A DNA stretch of 64,000 nt from CAZWDL01 sp964632995 (GCA_964632995.1 CAZWDL010000012.1:21340-85339), one strand, 5' to 3'. Positions 25,196-35,423 are shown, counted from the stretch's first letter. Numbers and translations are program-made. The notes: generated by a model not told the origin, from the sequence alone.

Positions 25196-27619
25196 ATGTA
25201 TCGTTTTTCTACCCGCAGCAACCTGCTATTGTTTTTCTTCCTTTTTCTCCCCCTAATGGCCTTGGCTCAACCTATGCAAACTATTCCTGTCGATCCATTT
25301 GATGAGATAATCGTAAAGGGTACGCTGGTTCAACAAAGCACAGAAGAACCGCTGCCCTACGCCACGGTCGCCGTCTACTCCAGCGCCGACAGCACGATGG
25401 TGACCAATGCTTTGACGGAAGAAGACGGCGATTTTCGCCTGAAAGTGCCCCCAGGTAATTATTATGCGGTCTTTCAATTCGTCGGTTTTGTAAATAAGAC
25501 CCTGGACGATTTGCGCGTAAAGGGCGAACGCGACTCCATCAACCTGGGCGAAGTAAGCATGCGCTCAGACGCCATCGCCCTGCAGGAGGTAGAGGTGCGC
25601 GCCGAGCGCAGCCAGATGGAGCTCAAGCTCGACCGGCGGGTGTTTAACGTAGGTAAGGATCTCACCAATGCGGGCAACAATGCCGCCGATGTACTGGATA
25701 ATGTTCCTTCCGTCACGGTCGATCCCGAAGGCAACGTCAGCTTGCGCGGCAGTCAGGGCGTGCGCATTCTGGTCAACGGCAAACCTTCCGGCCTGCTCAG
25801 CGCGGGCGATACCGAGGCGCTGCTGCGCATGCAGGGCGATATCATCGAAAGCGTGGAGGTGATCACCAACCCCTCGGCCCGTTATGAAGCCGAAGGTGAG
25901 GCCGGTATCATCAACATCATCTTGAAGAAGAATCAGGAACGAGGGTTCAACGGCTCCTTCGGCGCCACCCTGGGCTATCCCCAAAACTTCGGCGCCTCCT
26001 ATAATCTGAATTACCGCCAGCAGGATTTCAACTTCTTCTCCAATTTCGGCGTCAACTACCGCAAGTTTCCCGGCGGCGGCAACTCCACCCAGCGCTTCTT
26101 CGACGACGGCGTGCTGGATGAATACTTCACCACAAAAACGGAGCAACTGCGCGGCGGCATCGGCGGCGACCTGCAGCTGGGGGCCGACTGGCTGATCAAT
26201 GATCAAAATACCCTGACCGGCTCCGTGCTCTACCGGACCGGCGACGAAGACAATGACGCTACGGTGACCTACCGCGACTTCAACAGCGACGGAACGCTGA
26301 TCAATGAAACGGTGCGGGAAGCAGCAGAAAAGGAAGAGGAACACAACTTCGAAGCGTCCCTGAATTACACCCGCACCTTCGACAAACCCGATCAGGAATG
26401 GACGGTCGACTTTAAATACATCCTCGATGACGATACCGAACTCGCCGACTATACCGAAACCAGCGACGATACCGCCCTACCTTTGATTCAGCGCTCCAGT
26501 AATACCGAGGATGAAATCAATATGCTGTTTCAGACTGATTACATTCATCCTTTCGGGGAAAACAGCAGGATGGAAGCCGGCCTGCGTGCGGCCCTGCGCA
26601 CGGTGAACAATGATTTCCTGGTGGAGGAACAAGGGCCCGATGACGAATACTTCACCCTGCCCGACTTTGATGACCAGCTCAAGTACACTGAAAATATCTA
26701 CGCCGCCTACTTCATCGGCGCTCACGAGATGGGCCCCGTCGGCATACAGGCGGGGCTGCGGGCCGAACTGTCGGACGTGACGGCTGCCCTGCTGCGATCC
26801 GGCGAATCGAACGATCAGGATTACCTGAGCTTCTTTCCCAGCGCCTCGGTCTCCTACAAATTTTCGGAAAAAGACCAGCTGCAGCTGAGCTACAGCCGTC
26901 GCCTGAGCCGGCCTTATTTCCGTCGTCTGCTGCCCTTTTCCAATTTCAACAATCCGCGGAATAATAATTTCGGCAACCCTAATCTGCGGCCCGAATTCAC
27001 CGATTCCTACGAAACCGGATTCCTGCACTACTTTGACCGTGGCTCGCTGCTGTCGAGCGTTTACTACCGGCACACTACGGGCGTCATCGAAGAATTGACG
27101 CTACCGGGCGAAGACGGCACCACCATCGAATACCCGGTCAACCTCTCGACCCGCAATTCCTACGGACTGGAATTCAACTTTTCTTACGATCTCACCAACT
27201 GGTGGGACATCAGCACCGACCTCAACTTCTTCCGCGCCATCACCGAGGGCGAATTCGAAGGCGTCGATTATTCCGCGGATACCTACGCCTGGGGCGGACG
27301 GGTTAACTCGAAAGTCAAGGCAGGGGACAATCTGGAATTTCAGACTTCCTTCCGCTACGACGGCCCGCGTGATAACACGCAGGGGAGAACCCTGTCCTCC
27401 TATGCCTTCGACATCGGTGCTTCACTGGATATTTTTTCCGGCAAGGGCACCCTTACCCTCACCGGCCGCGACCTGTTCAATACCCGCCAGCGCCGCACCG
27501 TAATCGATTTGCCCAATTACAAAGCCGAATCCGTCTTTCAGTGGCGGCAGACGCGGCGCGTAGTGCTCAACTTCGCTTACCGGCTGAACCAGGAGAGACG
27601 GGCGGACCGGGGGTTATAG
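25196..27619 (+). CDS. TonB-type outer-membrane receptor (OMP_b-brl_3)
   Basis: This is an outer-membrane beta-barrel receptor of about 807 residues. A Sec signal peptide (LLLFFFLFLPLMALAQ) is followed by a carboxypeptidase-regulatory-like domain (about 35-120, TVAVYSSADSTMVTNA...GNYYAVFQFVGF). A plug follows (VLDNVPSVTVDPEGNVSLRGS, then SVEVITNPSARYEAEGEAGI, the TonB-plug hallmark), then a barrel of the outer-membrane-protein beta-barrel family 3. ATG at 25196 is chosen because it starts the signal peptide; the upstream TTG would add 13 unlikely residues. The length is normal. It has no SusD partner next to it, so it is not a standard glycan-uptake pair; the ligand is unknown. A paralogue lies at 32469-34895. 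Confidence 0.9.
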   Translation: MYRFSTRSNLLLFFFLFLPLMALAQPMQTIPVDPFDEIIVKGTLVQQSTEEPLPYATVAVYSSADSTMVTNALTEEDGDFRLKVPPGNYYAVFQFVGFVNKTLDDLRVKGERDSINLGEVSMRSDAIALQEVEVRAERSQMELKLDRRVFNVGKDLTNAGNNAADVLDNVPSVTVDPEGNVSLRGSQGVRILVNGKPSGLLSAGDTEALLRMQGDIIESVEVITNPSARYEAEGEAGIINIILKKNQERGFNGSFGATLGYPQNFGASYNLNYRQQDFNFFSNFGVNYRKFPGGGNSTQRFFDDGVLDEYFTTKTEQLRGGIGGDLQLGADWLINDQNTLTGSVLYRTGDEDNDATVTYRDFNSDGTLINETVREAAEKEEEHNFEASLNYTRTFDKPDQEWTVDFKYILDDDTELADYTETSDDTALPLIQRSSNTEDEINMLFQTDYIHPFGENSRMEAGLRAALRTVNNDFLVEEQGPDDEYFTLPDFDDQLKYTENIYAAYFIGAHEMGPVGIQAGLRAELSDVTAALLRSGESNDQDYLSFFPSASVSYKFSEKDQLQLSYSRRLSRPYFRRLLPFSNFNNPRNNNFGNPNLRPEFTDSYETGFLHYFDRGSLLSSVYYRHTTGVIEELTLPGEDGTTIEYPVNLSTRNSYGLEFNFSYDLTNWWDISTDLNFFRAITEGEFEGVDYSADTYAWGGRVNSKVKAGDNLEFQTSFRYDGPRDNTQGRTLSSYAFDIGASLDIFSGKGTLTLTGRDLFNTRQRRTVIDLPNYKAESVFQWRQTRRVVLNFAYRLNQERRADRGL

Positions 27620-27732
27620 TACCAGTGTCGTCAACTTAAGAAAAATGACAGGGAGAATAGTTGAGCAAGGTGGAACCGGGGGCCAAGGATAGCTTGCTCA
27701 GGTCTTCGCGATCCTGTTTATACAGTCTGATG

Positions 27733-28503
27733 CTATCCCTTCTCCCGTAGGAATCGTACTTTGCGAATTCGGTCTCCATTAAGCAAAAGCGTATCTGTCT
27801 CGTTTTTACCGGGTTTAATTTCAAAATGATAAAAATCAACCAATAGCCTGGTTGGTGAAACCAGTAAGCCCGTTGTCTCCTTCGCTCCGGTTATTACGCG
27901 GTACTGTTTTCCGGTGAGGTGCCGAATATTGAGGCTTACACCGGTCTCCCCGTTGGTGAAACGGCCGTTCAGGGACTTGTAATCAAATCCGCTCCAATCC
28001 ACATTTCCTCGTGTCAGCGTATAGGGCGCGTGTGTCGTGTAGTAGACCGTTACTTCCATTTCACCTTTGTCGTTTCGCCTGAATTCCTGCTTGAAGGCCG
28101 GATCGTTCCACTGGTGAAAAATATTGTCGGCCTCCCGCACTCATTTGATATCGTTTCTGCCTACCCGTTTTAAATACAATTCCTTTTCCAACTCGACGAA
28201 CCGAAAGCTGAAGTTGCGCTCTTTGAGATAAGTTCCCAGGATATCCTCTACGGCGACGAAGTCACCCGTTTCCGCCGGTTGCGTAGCAAATGCTTCCTTT
28301 TCCGATTGCAGGCCCAGCACTACATCCGCCATTTGCCGGGTTTGCCGCAGGGGATCGGCTTTGCCCGTATTGATCAGGGTTACGAGAGAGAGGTTTTGAC
28401 CGGGAAAACGCATGACGACGGCTTTCCAGGCAAGAGCAAATACCATCCCATGTACGAAAAAAATAAGCAGCAAAGAGCTCCTGAGACCGAAATTGAAAAG
28501 CAT
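27733..28503 (-). pseudogene. Beta-lactamase-family serine hydrolase, C-terminal remnant
   Basis: One reading frame on the minus strand, broken by a TGA at 28141-28143, gives the end of a class C beta-lactamase/PBP-like hydrolase. WKAVVMRFPGQNLSLVTLINTG followed by RQTRQMADVVLG corresponds to the last helix and strand of that domain. A C-terminal extension beta-domain follows (VTVYYTTHAPYTLTRG, IRHLTGKQYRVITGAKE). The catalytic N-terminal part with SxxK is missing. The first 25 residues look unrelated and hydrophobic. Truncation plus a nonsense codon indicate a dead gene. Confidence 0.7.
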
Positions 28504-28652
28504 GGACCGGTTAAGTTGTCAGACTTTGCCAAAACTAGTAAAAAAGGATTAGCCTATTTTCCGTATTTTCGAGGCTGATACGGGGGACGCTGAGCAGGCG
28601 ATCACCCTTTTACAAAAAGAACCGTTTACAGCTCGATTCACAGCGGGGTTAA

Positions 28653-29534
28653 ATGCTAATTAGTAAGTTCATGTCAAGACTATTCCACCTCCTGATTTTC
28701 CTTTTACCCATCACCCTAAGCGCCCAGATGGGCAAGGTGTTCGACGACCTGTCGATGGAAAGCGAAATTCTGGGCGGCGCGCGCAAATACGCCATCTACC
28801 TGCCGCCGGACTACGACCACTCTCAGCGCCGCTATCCTGTGCTCTACCTCCTGCACGGCGCCGGCGACGACCAGACCGGCTGGATACAGTTCGGCGAAGT
28901 GATGCACATCGCCGACAAAGCGATCAACGAGGGGAAAGCCACGCCGATGATCATCGTCATGCCCGATGCCGACACCGGCATCCGTGGCTATTTTAATACG
29001 CCCGACGGGGAATGGCGCTACGAGGATTTCTTCTTTGAGGAATTTATGCCGTACGTGGAAAAGGAGTTTCGGATTAAGGGCGAGAAGCGCTACCGCGCCG
29101 TAGCCGGCTTATCGATGGGCGGCGGCGGGTCCTTCGTCTACGCGCTGCACCGGCCCGATCTGTTCTCCTCAGCCTGCCCGCTCAGCGCGAGCACCGGCCC
29201 GCTGACGCTGGAGGAAACAAAACGCTGGCTGGAGCGGATCAGCCGCACCTCCGGATACACGGATGAACAAATTAAGGCTTACTACGAGCAGTACAGCGTG
29301 CTGGAATTGATCGATAACTGGTCCGAGGAAAACAAAAACGCCGTCCGCTGGTACATCGACTGCGGCGACGATGACTTTCTCTACGAAGGAAACTCATTGG
29401 TGCACATCGCCATGCGGAAGAAGGAAATTCCGCACGAGTACCGCGTACGACAGGGCGGGCACACCTGGACGTACTGGCGGGAGGCTCTGCCGGTGGTGCT
29501 GTCTTTTGTGTCGGATGCCTTTCATCAGTACTGA
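28653..29534 (+). CDS. Secreted esterase of the alpha/beta hydrolase (esterase D / CE1-like) family
   Basis: This 293-residue secreted hydrolase has a signal peptide (LLIFLLPITLSAQ). The alpha/beta fold shows RRYPVLYLLHGAGDDQTGW (oxyanion strand), nucleophile elbow GLSMGGGG (Ser about 153), acid region CGDDDFLYEGN (Asp about 243) and catalytic His in QGGHTWTYW (about 269). The family (putative esterase, PF00756-like) includes feruloyl and acetyl-xylan esterases and S-formylglutathione hydrolases. With a signal peptide, a carbohydrate-esterase role is more likely. ATG at 28671 is an equally good start and gives a shorter signal peptide. It stands alone, followed by a repeat-rich region. Confidence 0.87.
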   Translation: MLISKFMSRLFHLLIFLLPITLSAQMGKVFDDLSMESEILGGARKYAIYLPPDYDHSQRRYPVLYLLHGAGDDQTGWIQFGEVMHIADKAINEGKATPMIIVMPDADTGIRGYFNTPDGEWRYEDFFFEEFMPYVEKEFRIKGEKRYRAVAGLSMGGGGSFVYALHRPDLFSSACPLSASTGPLTLEETKRWLERISRTSGYTDEQIKAYYEQYSVLELIDNWSEENKNAVRWYIDCGDDDFLYEGNSLVHIAMRKKEIPHEYRVRQGGHTWTYWREALPVVLSFVSDAFHQY

Positions 29535-29595
29535 ACCTGCAGGATGCCTTTTGGTACGCATTCAGCGGCATTTCTGGAACAGAGCGACAAAAGAG

Positions 29596-29790
29596 TTTAG
29601 AAGTTTAGCGCTTCGCCCTGTGGAATAGTAGCTTTGCGAATTCCACAGAATGAGCCCTTCCTGCGGACCGTCTGGTTGGGCTCGCTGTTTAGAAGTTTAG
29701 CAGATCTGAAACCGGGAATCTCATTTTCAGATCTGCTAAACTTCTAAACCAGCCCCGACACGTAGTGTCGCGGGCGACTAAACTTCTAAA
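29596..29790. repeat. TTTAGAAGTTTAG palindrome cluster with nested insertion
   Basis: Four copies of tttagaagtttag or its complement lie at 29596, 29688, 29736 and 29778. Copies two and three are the ends of a perfect 24-bp inverted repeat (29688-29711 with 29725-29748, 13-nt loop). The part 29596-29700 is the reverse complement of the element at 52316-52381, but carries about 38 extra bases that form their own hairpin (gtggaat 29620-29626, attccac 29640-29646). The rest of 29535-30005 shows no gene. Confidence 0.75.
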
Positions 29791-30005
29791 CTTTTCCGCC
29801 GATTCGGTCCGTCGATGGTGCTGAATACGTACGGCCTTTCAGGGCCTTCCGGTTGACAGGTAGCGAGTTTCAGGACAAAACCCCGGATACGTCCAACCCC
29901 GCCACTGTCGACGTGTCAATCGTATCCCCCGGCCGGTAGATGTGAATTTGTGTGTATCCTTCCGGACCGGGTTGAGTATGGACTTCAAGTGATCATAACA
30001 AGCCG

Positions 30006-30284
30006 ATGATTCTCTATACCCTGGTCTTGGAACCGGACCTGAAAATCTATAAAATTTACAACGGCTACTATTACTGGGGCCGACCCTCCAATCACGAACT
30101 TCACATGGATCTGCGACAGATCACTAAAAAGATCCGGCCGGATTACAAAATCGATACACCCGAGATGCGCGAGAAGTGGGAGCAGGGAGAAAAAGAAGTG
30201 TTCTTCCCCTACGGAGAGATGGATAAACAAGAGATGCTCGCGCGGATGGACTATGCGCTGGACCGTTACGTGGTTGAGGATTGA
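30006..30284 (+). CDS. Small hypothetical protein
   Basis: This 92-residue protein of unknown family is soluble, rich in Tyr, Lys and Glu, with no signal peptide. The N-terminal half has strand-like segments (LVLEPDLKIYKIYNGYYYWG) and the C-terminal half is helical and charged (EMREKWEQGEKEV, QEMLARMDYALDRYV). ATG at 30006. It converges on the ABC exporter operon with only 10 bp between stop codons. It could be a fragment of a larger protein, but nothing proves that. Confidence 0.45.
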   Translation: MILYTLVLEPDLKIYKIYNGYYYWGRPSNHELHMDLRQITKKIRPDYKIDTPEMREKWEQGEKEVFFPYGEMDKQEMLARMDYALDRYVVED

Positions 30285-30294
30285 ATAATCCGGA

Positions 30295-31044
30295 TTAAAT
30301 CTTTATTCGCTGAAAAAGCAAGCTGCCGATAAACAGAATGAGCGCGGCGAATCCCCCTAGTGCGGCAAGGCTCAACAAGGGGTTGATCTGTGCTTCCCCG
30401 GTCATGGCATGCCGAATGCCTTCCACCCCGTAGGTGAGCGGATCGCAGTAGATGAGGAAGCTCAGCCAGTCGGGAATCTGGCTCAGCGGAAACAAGGCGC
30501 CGGAGAGGAAAAAGAGTGGAAAGATGACAAAATTGATGATCAGAGAAAAACCTTGGGTATCCTCCATCCGGGTGGCAAAGGAAATGCCCAGCGCGGTGAA
30601 GGCCAGTCCGATCAGAAACATGAAACCCAGCACCTGGAAGAAGCCAAGTAGGGAAGGCATAGGCGCTCCGATGAACAAGGCGAGGACAAACACCAGAATG
30701 CCCTGAATGATTGCAGTGGAAGCCCCGCCAAGCGTCTGGCCGATCATGATTTTCAGCCGGGAGACGGGAGCGACAAAGGTCTCTTTCAGGAAGCCGAAGC
30801 GCTTGTCCAGTACTAGTTGTATACCCGAAAACATAGAGCCGAACAACACGCTCATCGCTACGATGCCCGGTGCGATAAAGTCGATGTAATCCCCTTCCAT
30901 GCCCGGCAACTGCACCGCCGTATTCAATCCGAAACCCACGATGACCAGAAAGAAAAAAGGCATACCCAGACTGCCGATGAGGCGGCTGGGGGAGCGCAGG
31001 TATTTTAGGACGTTTCGGTACCAAAGGATGTAAATGGCGTTCAT
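30295..31044 (-). CDS. ABC-2 type exporter permease (DrrB-like)
   Basis: This 249-residue integral membrane protein of the ABC-2 permease family has about six helices. The family block around GSMFSGIQLVLDKRFGFLKETFVAPVSRL (about 79-107), where the cytoplasmic coupling helix lies, is present, as is the typical SGALFPLSQIPDWLS loop before the last helices. It forms an exporter with the ATPase encoded just upstream; start and stop overlap as ATGA. The family exports drugs, lipids or polysaccharides, and the cargo cannot be named. Normal length. Confidence 0.88.
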   Translation of the reverse strand: MNAIYILWYRNVLKYLRSPSRLIGSLGMPFFFLVIVGFGLNTAVQLPGMEGDYIDFIAPGIVAMSVLFGSMFSGIQLVLDKRFGFLKETFVAPVSRLKIMIGQTLGGASTAIIQGILVFVLALFIGAPMPSLLGFFQVLGFMFLIGLAFTALGISFATRMEDTQGFSLIINFVIFPLFFLSGALFPLSQIPDWLSFLIYCDPLTYGVEGIRHAMTGEAQINPLLSLAALGGFAALILFIGSLLFQRIKI

Positions 31045-32021
31045 CAGTTTCTTTTTCTTCTTCGCAAGCGGTCTTTAGCGCTGGCTTCTTCTTCTCTTAG
31101 CGTTTTGCCGGTAAAGTGTAAAAATACGTCTTCCAGGGTAGGGGTGAAAATGCCGGCCGATTCAAAAGTGATATTTTTGTTGACGAGGATGTTGGTCGTC
31201 TCGGCCAGTTCCTTTTTTGCTTCCCTGACGGAAATGTCGGTATACTGGCCGTTCTGGTTGATGTTCTCCACCCAATCGCGACCGGCCAGGCTCTCCCGGA
31301 TGCTCTCCCCCTGTCCCGAGCGGATGCGTATCATATTGCCGCCGATATCTTCTTTCAGTTTTTCCGGCTCATCAAGTGCGATGATTTTGCCTTCGTCGAT
31401 GATGGCGATGATATCGGAGAGCTTGTCGGCTTCGTCCATGTAGTGAGTAGTGAGAATAATGGTGACCCGCTGTTGCTGAGTCAGGTTTTCGATGTAATTC
31501 CAGAGGTGGTTTTTGGTCTGGGGATCAAGTCCCAGCGTCGGCTCGTCAAGAAAAAGGACGCGGGGACTGTGCATAATCCCCCGGGCGATTTCCAGACGCC
31601 GGCGCATACCACCGGAAAATTTCTCCACGCGCTGATTTTGCCGGTCGGCGAGTTCCACCAGTTCCAGTAATTCCTCAATTTTCCCTTCTCTTTCCTTTTT
31701 AGGCATGCCGTACATCCGCCCGTGGAAGTCCATGTTCTCATAGGCCGTCAGCTCGTCGTCGAGCGTGGGATCCTGGAAGACCATGCCGATGGACTTACGG
31801 ACTTCCGGTCTTTGGTGTTGTACATCGTATCCATTGATCCGGGCATTGCCCGAAGTAATGGGCAGAAGAGTAGCAAGCATGTTCAGCGTGGTGGTCTTGC
31901 CAGCGCCGTTCGGCCCCAGAAAGCCAAAGATTGTGCCTTCTTTGATCTCAAAGCTCACCTCGTCGACCGCTTTAAAGTCGCCGAATTGTTTGGTTAGTTT
32001 TTCTACTTCGACTATCGACAT
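31044..32021 (-). CDS. ABC transporter ATP-binding protein (DrrA-like)
   Basis: This 325-residue ATPase is the partner of the permease that follows. Walker A GPNGAGKTTTLNML (about 37-50), the Q-loop region VFQDPTLDDELT, the signature KFSGGMRRRLEIARG (about 138-152) and Walker B VLFLDEPTLGLDP (about 159-171) are all present, with the H-loop in LTTHYMDEAD. The C-terminal extension of about 90 residues (DRDWVENINQNG...FTPTLEDVFLHFTGK) is typical of the DrrA/NodI-like daunorubicin-resistance group. Cytoplasmic face of the membrane. The two genes form an operon. Confidence 0.93.
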   Translation of the reverse strand: MSIVEVEKLTKQFGDFKAVDEVSFEIKEGTIFGFLGPNGAGKTTTLNMLATLLPITSGNARINGYDVQHQRPEVRKSIGMVFQDPTLDDELTAYENMDFHGRMYGMPKKEREGKIEELLELVELADRQNQRVEKFSGGMRRRLEIARGIMHSPRVLFLDEPTLGLDPQTKNHLWNYIENLTQQQRVTIILTTHYMDEADKLSDIIAIIDEGKIIALDEPEKLKEDIGGNMIRIRSGQGESIRESLAGRDWVENINQNGQYTDISVREAKKELAETTNILVNKNITFESAGIFTPTLEDVFLHFTGKTLREEEASAKDRLRRRKRN

Positions 32022-32254
32022 TCGTATTTGCGTAGGTTCATACTGTGAAAGGATGTGAGTTGGGTAATTGTTCTATGGTTTTTTGATCTCCCGCTGGCAG
32101 CCCGACGAAGCTTGAGCCGTAAAGGTACGAAAGGAACGTTAATGGAGGACATTGGGGGCTTGATGCCAGGTTTGCCGGTTGATACAGGAAAAGGGAGGTT
32201 CTCCTAAGATTTTGTGGTTCTTGGTGTTTTCTCTGTGTTCTGTGTGTCCTAAAG

Positions 32255-32273
32255 TACACTCGACGTCAGTATA
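32255..32273. repeat. Border-only site of the ACTCGAC palindrome family
   Basis: The 19-nt word TACACTCGACGTCAGTATA equals the joined left and right borders of the hairpin elements at 41184-41237 and 2624-2673, without the hairpin itself. It may be an empty insertion site. The remaining intergenic sequence (32022-32468) shows no gene; a 15-nt word tcaatcctccaatcc near 32450 recurs at other gene ends. Confidence 0.5.
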
Positions 32274-32468
32274 TTTGAGCCTTCACCCGGGTTAAGGATA
32301 CCAAGGTCTTATCCCCGCTTTACGGCTTCAAACTGACACAGCCTCTAATTAGTGTTTGATATAAAAAGAGGAGGGGAACTCGAAGAAATGCTCGGTTTAG
32401 ACATTTCCGGAGTCCCCCAATCCTCTTATCACCCGATATTTCCCTATTCAATCCTCCAATCCTTTCCT

Positions 32469-34895
32469 TTACCCCCCTACCCGCTGCAACTCCTCGAGCC
32501 GGTGCTGTCGCTTTTTATTTTCAAATCGTGCGCCTTTGCTGAAGTTATAGCGCAGGCCGAGCATCACGCTTTGGTCATTCATGTACTGGTCGATGCGGCC
32601 TACATTTTCCCCCAGCCCGATGGTGCCGTGTATACGGCGGGTGCGGAAGATATCCTGGAAGCGCAGGCTGATGCTGAGTTTGTCTCTCATCACTTTGCGC
32701 TGGAAGCCCGCGTCGGCGCCCCACTGTCCGCCGATTTTATAGACGCCGTGGGCGAGCGGGCCGCGGTAGTCGGCGCTCAGTTCCATAGTAAAGCCGGCAG
32801 GCAGTTTGATGCGGCTGGTGGAACGGGCCGAGAAGAAGAGGCGGGCGTTGTAGTAATCCACCTCGTCTATAGTGGTTTCGAAGATTTGGTACGCTGCGGA
32901 AATCATATTATTCATTGTCCATTTTTTACCGATTTGCAGCGGCGCCACGATGCGGGCGCTTAGGTTGCGGAAGGTTTCGACGTTACCTTCTGTGAGTACC
33001 GTGATCCGGGTTTCGGAATCGATAGATGGCAGTTCCGTCACAAAGTCGGTAGAGTAATCGTAGCCCAGCATGATGTTGTACTGCCGATTGATGGTTTGGG
33101 TGATCTGCAGCGCGTGCGTATACTGGGGACGCAGCTGGGGATTGCCCTGAACGAAGGTATAGGGATCCAGGTAGAATACATAAGGGTTCAGTTTGCTGTA
33201 GCGGGGCCGGTTGATGCGGCGGCTGTAGCCGTAGCTGATCTGGTAATTATCGTTCACCTTCTGTTGTAGCGAAACGCTGGGGAAAAGATTGAAGAAGTTG
33301 CGCTGGTTGACTTCGTTGAGCGTGGCGGAGCGGCCCTCGCTGTTGGTGTATTCCGCGCGCAGGCCGGCCTGTAGGCTCCAGCTGTCGTTGATCCGGCTGC
33401 TCACACTTACGTAGGCGGCGTAAATATCTTCCAGGTAAGTGAAATTGTTAAAACGTTCCGTCATAGGCCGTTCGACGTCGTCGACCAGTTCGAAGAAGTC
33501 GAGGTTGTTGGTCGATATGACGTGGCTGAATTTGGCCCCTGTTTCCAGCTGCCCGTTCCATCTGCTGATAGGCTGAACGTAATCTAGGCGCCCGGCCAGG
33601 ATATCGTAGGAGGAGGGGTTGGCGGTCGTGAAGATCTCCCGTTCTACGGCATCGGTCGCCAGAAAAGTATAGCTGTTCCGGAACCGGCTGTTAGCCTGGT
33701 TCTGCAGGCGCACGTAGTCGAAGTTGGCGGACAGTTCGGCGCCGGCGGTATCCAGTTTCGCGGTGTAGTGCAGGTTGTAGGTTTGGTCCAGCGACTGGCC
33801 TTCGATGGTGTTTTTGGCATCGATGAGCACATCGGCGCCGGGATCGTCGTCGGTGAGGGTGCTGAGGGTTGGCCATTCCTGGAAAGTGTCATCGTAAGAG
33901 AGATTGGCGGTGAAACCCAGGCTGTGCTGCTTGCCCAGGTCGATATCGGAACCCAGCCGGATAGAGGGGGTTTGCTTATTCCTGGCATCCGTCCCCTCCT
34001 GTGAAAAGTAGGCCACTTGCTTATCATCGTGGTACTCCCGGTACAGCGACATGCTGCGGAGCCGGCCGCTGCGGGAAAGATCGATGTTAGCGAAAGAGCT
34101 CCAGGCGCCTTTCTTATAGTTCAGGTTGGCGCCGGTACTGTATTGATGAAGGTTGTTATACCTGTAGTCAGTATAAACACTGCCGTTAAAGCCGCTCTGT
34201 TCATTGCGCGTGAGCCGGATATTAATCACGCCTGCGGCGCCTTCGGCGTCGTACTTGGCGGAAGGGTTGCTGATGACTTCGATCGCATCGATATTCTTGG
34301 CCGGCATATTTTCCAGCATCGATTTCAGCTCGCCGCCGGTGACGTAGGTGTCGCGGCCGTCGATCATAATTTTGATGCCCGACTTGCCGTTGAGTTGCAG
34401 TTCGCCGTTCTGGTCGGCGTACACACCAGGGGCCTCTTTCAACACCTCATAGGCGCTGCTTTCGGTGGCCAGCATAGTATTGCCTACGTTCATGACGAGC
34501 TTATCGCCTTTGCTGACGACCTGTGATTGCATGGCTTCGACGACAACTTCGTCGAGCATTTCCACGTTTTCCTCCATAATAAAGATGTCAAAGGTCTTAC
34601 TGAAGGAAGGTCCACTCACTTGGAAAGCAGCCGAGCGTAACGGCTGGTAGCCGACGGCGCTCAGTTGCAGGTAGTAGGCGCCCGTTTCGGGGGAAGGCAG
34701 GGTGAATACCCCGTCGAGATCTGCGGCAATGCCTGTAATTAGTGCAGAATCGGTGGTTTGGTGCAGGGCAACGGTGGCGAAAGCCACGGGTTCCCCTTTG
34801 GCGTCTTTAACCTGTCCGCTGATTTGCTGCGCGGACAGTTGCCGGGTGGTAAAAGTGATCAGGACTAGGAGCAGGAGCTGGAATAAAACTTTCAT
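32469..34895 (-). CDS. TonB-type outer-membrane receptor (OMP_b-brl_3)
   Basis: This 808-residue outer-membrane receptor has a signal peptide (LLLVLITFTTRQLSAQ). A carboxypeptidase-regulatory-like domain follows (ISGQVKDAKGEPVAFATVAL, about 24-43), then the plug (VYADQNGELQLNGKSGIKI, then IEVISNPSAKYDAEGAAGVI) and a beta-barrel of the family-3 type ending in a short charged tail (KKRQHRLEELQRVGG). Its plug shows the same NPSAxYxAEGxAGxI block as the receptor at 25196-27619, so they are paralogues. No SusD lipoprotein is adjacent. It lies divergent from the LytS-like remnant. Ligand unknown. Confidence 0.9.
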   Translation of the reverse strand: MKVLFQLLLLVLITFTTRQLSAQQISGQVKDAKGEPVAFATVALHQTTDSALITGIAADLDGVFTLPSPETGAYYLQLSAVGYQPLRSAAFQVSGPSFSKTFDIFIMEENVEMLDEVVVEAMQSQVVSKGDKLVMNVGNTMLATESSAYEVLKEAPGVYADQNGELQLNGKSGIKIMIDGRDTYVTGGELKSMLENMPAKNIDAIEVISNPSAKYDAEGAAGVINIRLTRNEQSGFNGSVYTDYRYNNLHQYSTGANLNYKKGAWSSFANIDLSRSGRLRSMSLYREYHDDKQVAYFSQEGTDARNKQTPSIRLGSDIDLGKQHSLGFTANLSYDDTFQEWPTLSTLTDDDPGADVLIDAKNTIEGQSLDQTYNLHYTAKLDTAGAELSANFDYVRLQNQANSRFRNSYTFLATDAVEREIFTTANPSSYDILAGRLDYVQPISRWNGQLETGAKFSHVISTNNLDFFELVDDVERPMTERFNNFTYLEDIYAAYVSVSSRINDSWSLQAGLRAEYTNSEGRSATLNEVNQRNFFNLFPSVSLQQKVNDNYQISYGYSRRINRPRYSKLNPYVFYLDPYTFVQGNPQLRPQYTHALQITQTINRQYNIMLGYDYSTDFVTELPSIDSETRITVLTEGNVETFRNLSARIVAPLQIGKKWTMNNMISAAYQIFETTIDEVDYYNARLFFSARSTSRIKLPAGFTMELSADYRGPLAHGVYKIGGQWGADAGFQRKVMRDKLSISLRFQDIFRTRRIHGTIGLGENVGRIDQYMNDQSVMLGLRYNFSKGARFENKKRQHRLEELQRVGG

Positions 34896-35072
34896 GCTTA
34901 TCGGGTTTTACAAACTATTTTGTTAATTGCTGATGTTGTAAAACTGAGCAAAATCAGAGGCTCCGGAAACCTTTTTCCCCTGAACCGGGATAATGATCGG
35001 GTGAATCCGGATATAGCGTTTCTGAAAAAACAGCTCGTTTTTTCAGGGCTGGCCTACAAGCAGGGAGGCGTA

Positions 35073-35319
35073 CGGAACTGCCCCGGTCTTATCTTTCTAT
35101 CCAGGAAACCACTTCGGGTAGCCATTTACATTGAGTCGGGCAAGGTAATAGTTGAGAACAATATTCAACCACGAGGGGGAAGCAGCGCCCTGCAACGGAC
35201 ACGGACTGCTGAATATCAAGAGTCGCTATCGGCTGCTTACAGAAAAGGAAATGACCATTGAGAAAACAGCAAGCATCTTCGTCGTCAAGTTACCACTACT
35301 CCCACCGGAACCGGTGTAA
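35073..35319 (+). pseudogene. LytS-type sensor histidine kinase remnant (ATPase domain end)
   Basis: SRKPLRVAIYIESGKVIVENN matches the N-terminal side of the ATPase domain of LytS/YehU-type kinases in Bacteroidota. After a frameshift near 35190 the reading NGHGLLNIKSRYRLLTEKE then EKTASIFVVKLPLL gives the G-box and last strand, with a stop at 35317-35319. The sensor, the His box (F-x-x-NN region) and the rest of the kinase are missing. A former LytTR partner gene is not visible. This fills most of the gap between the receptor and the DUF2202 gene. Confidence 0.65.
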
Positions 35320-35423
35320 GCATCTTTTGTAATTTTTTTACGACGAGTGAAAGAAAATCGAGCTCGTTGCGTAGCAATGGTTAGAAGATATCAGACAGTA
35401 TTTGTTTACCAAAAGATATAACC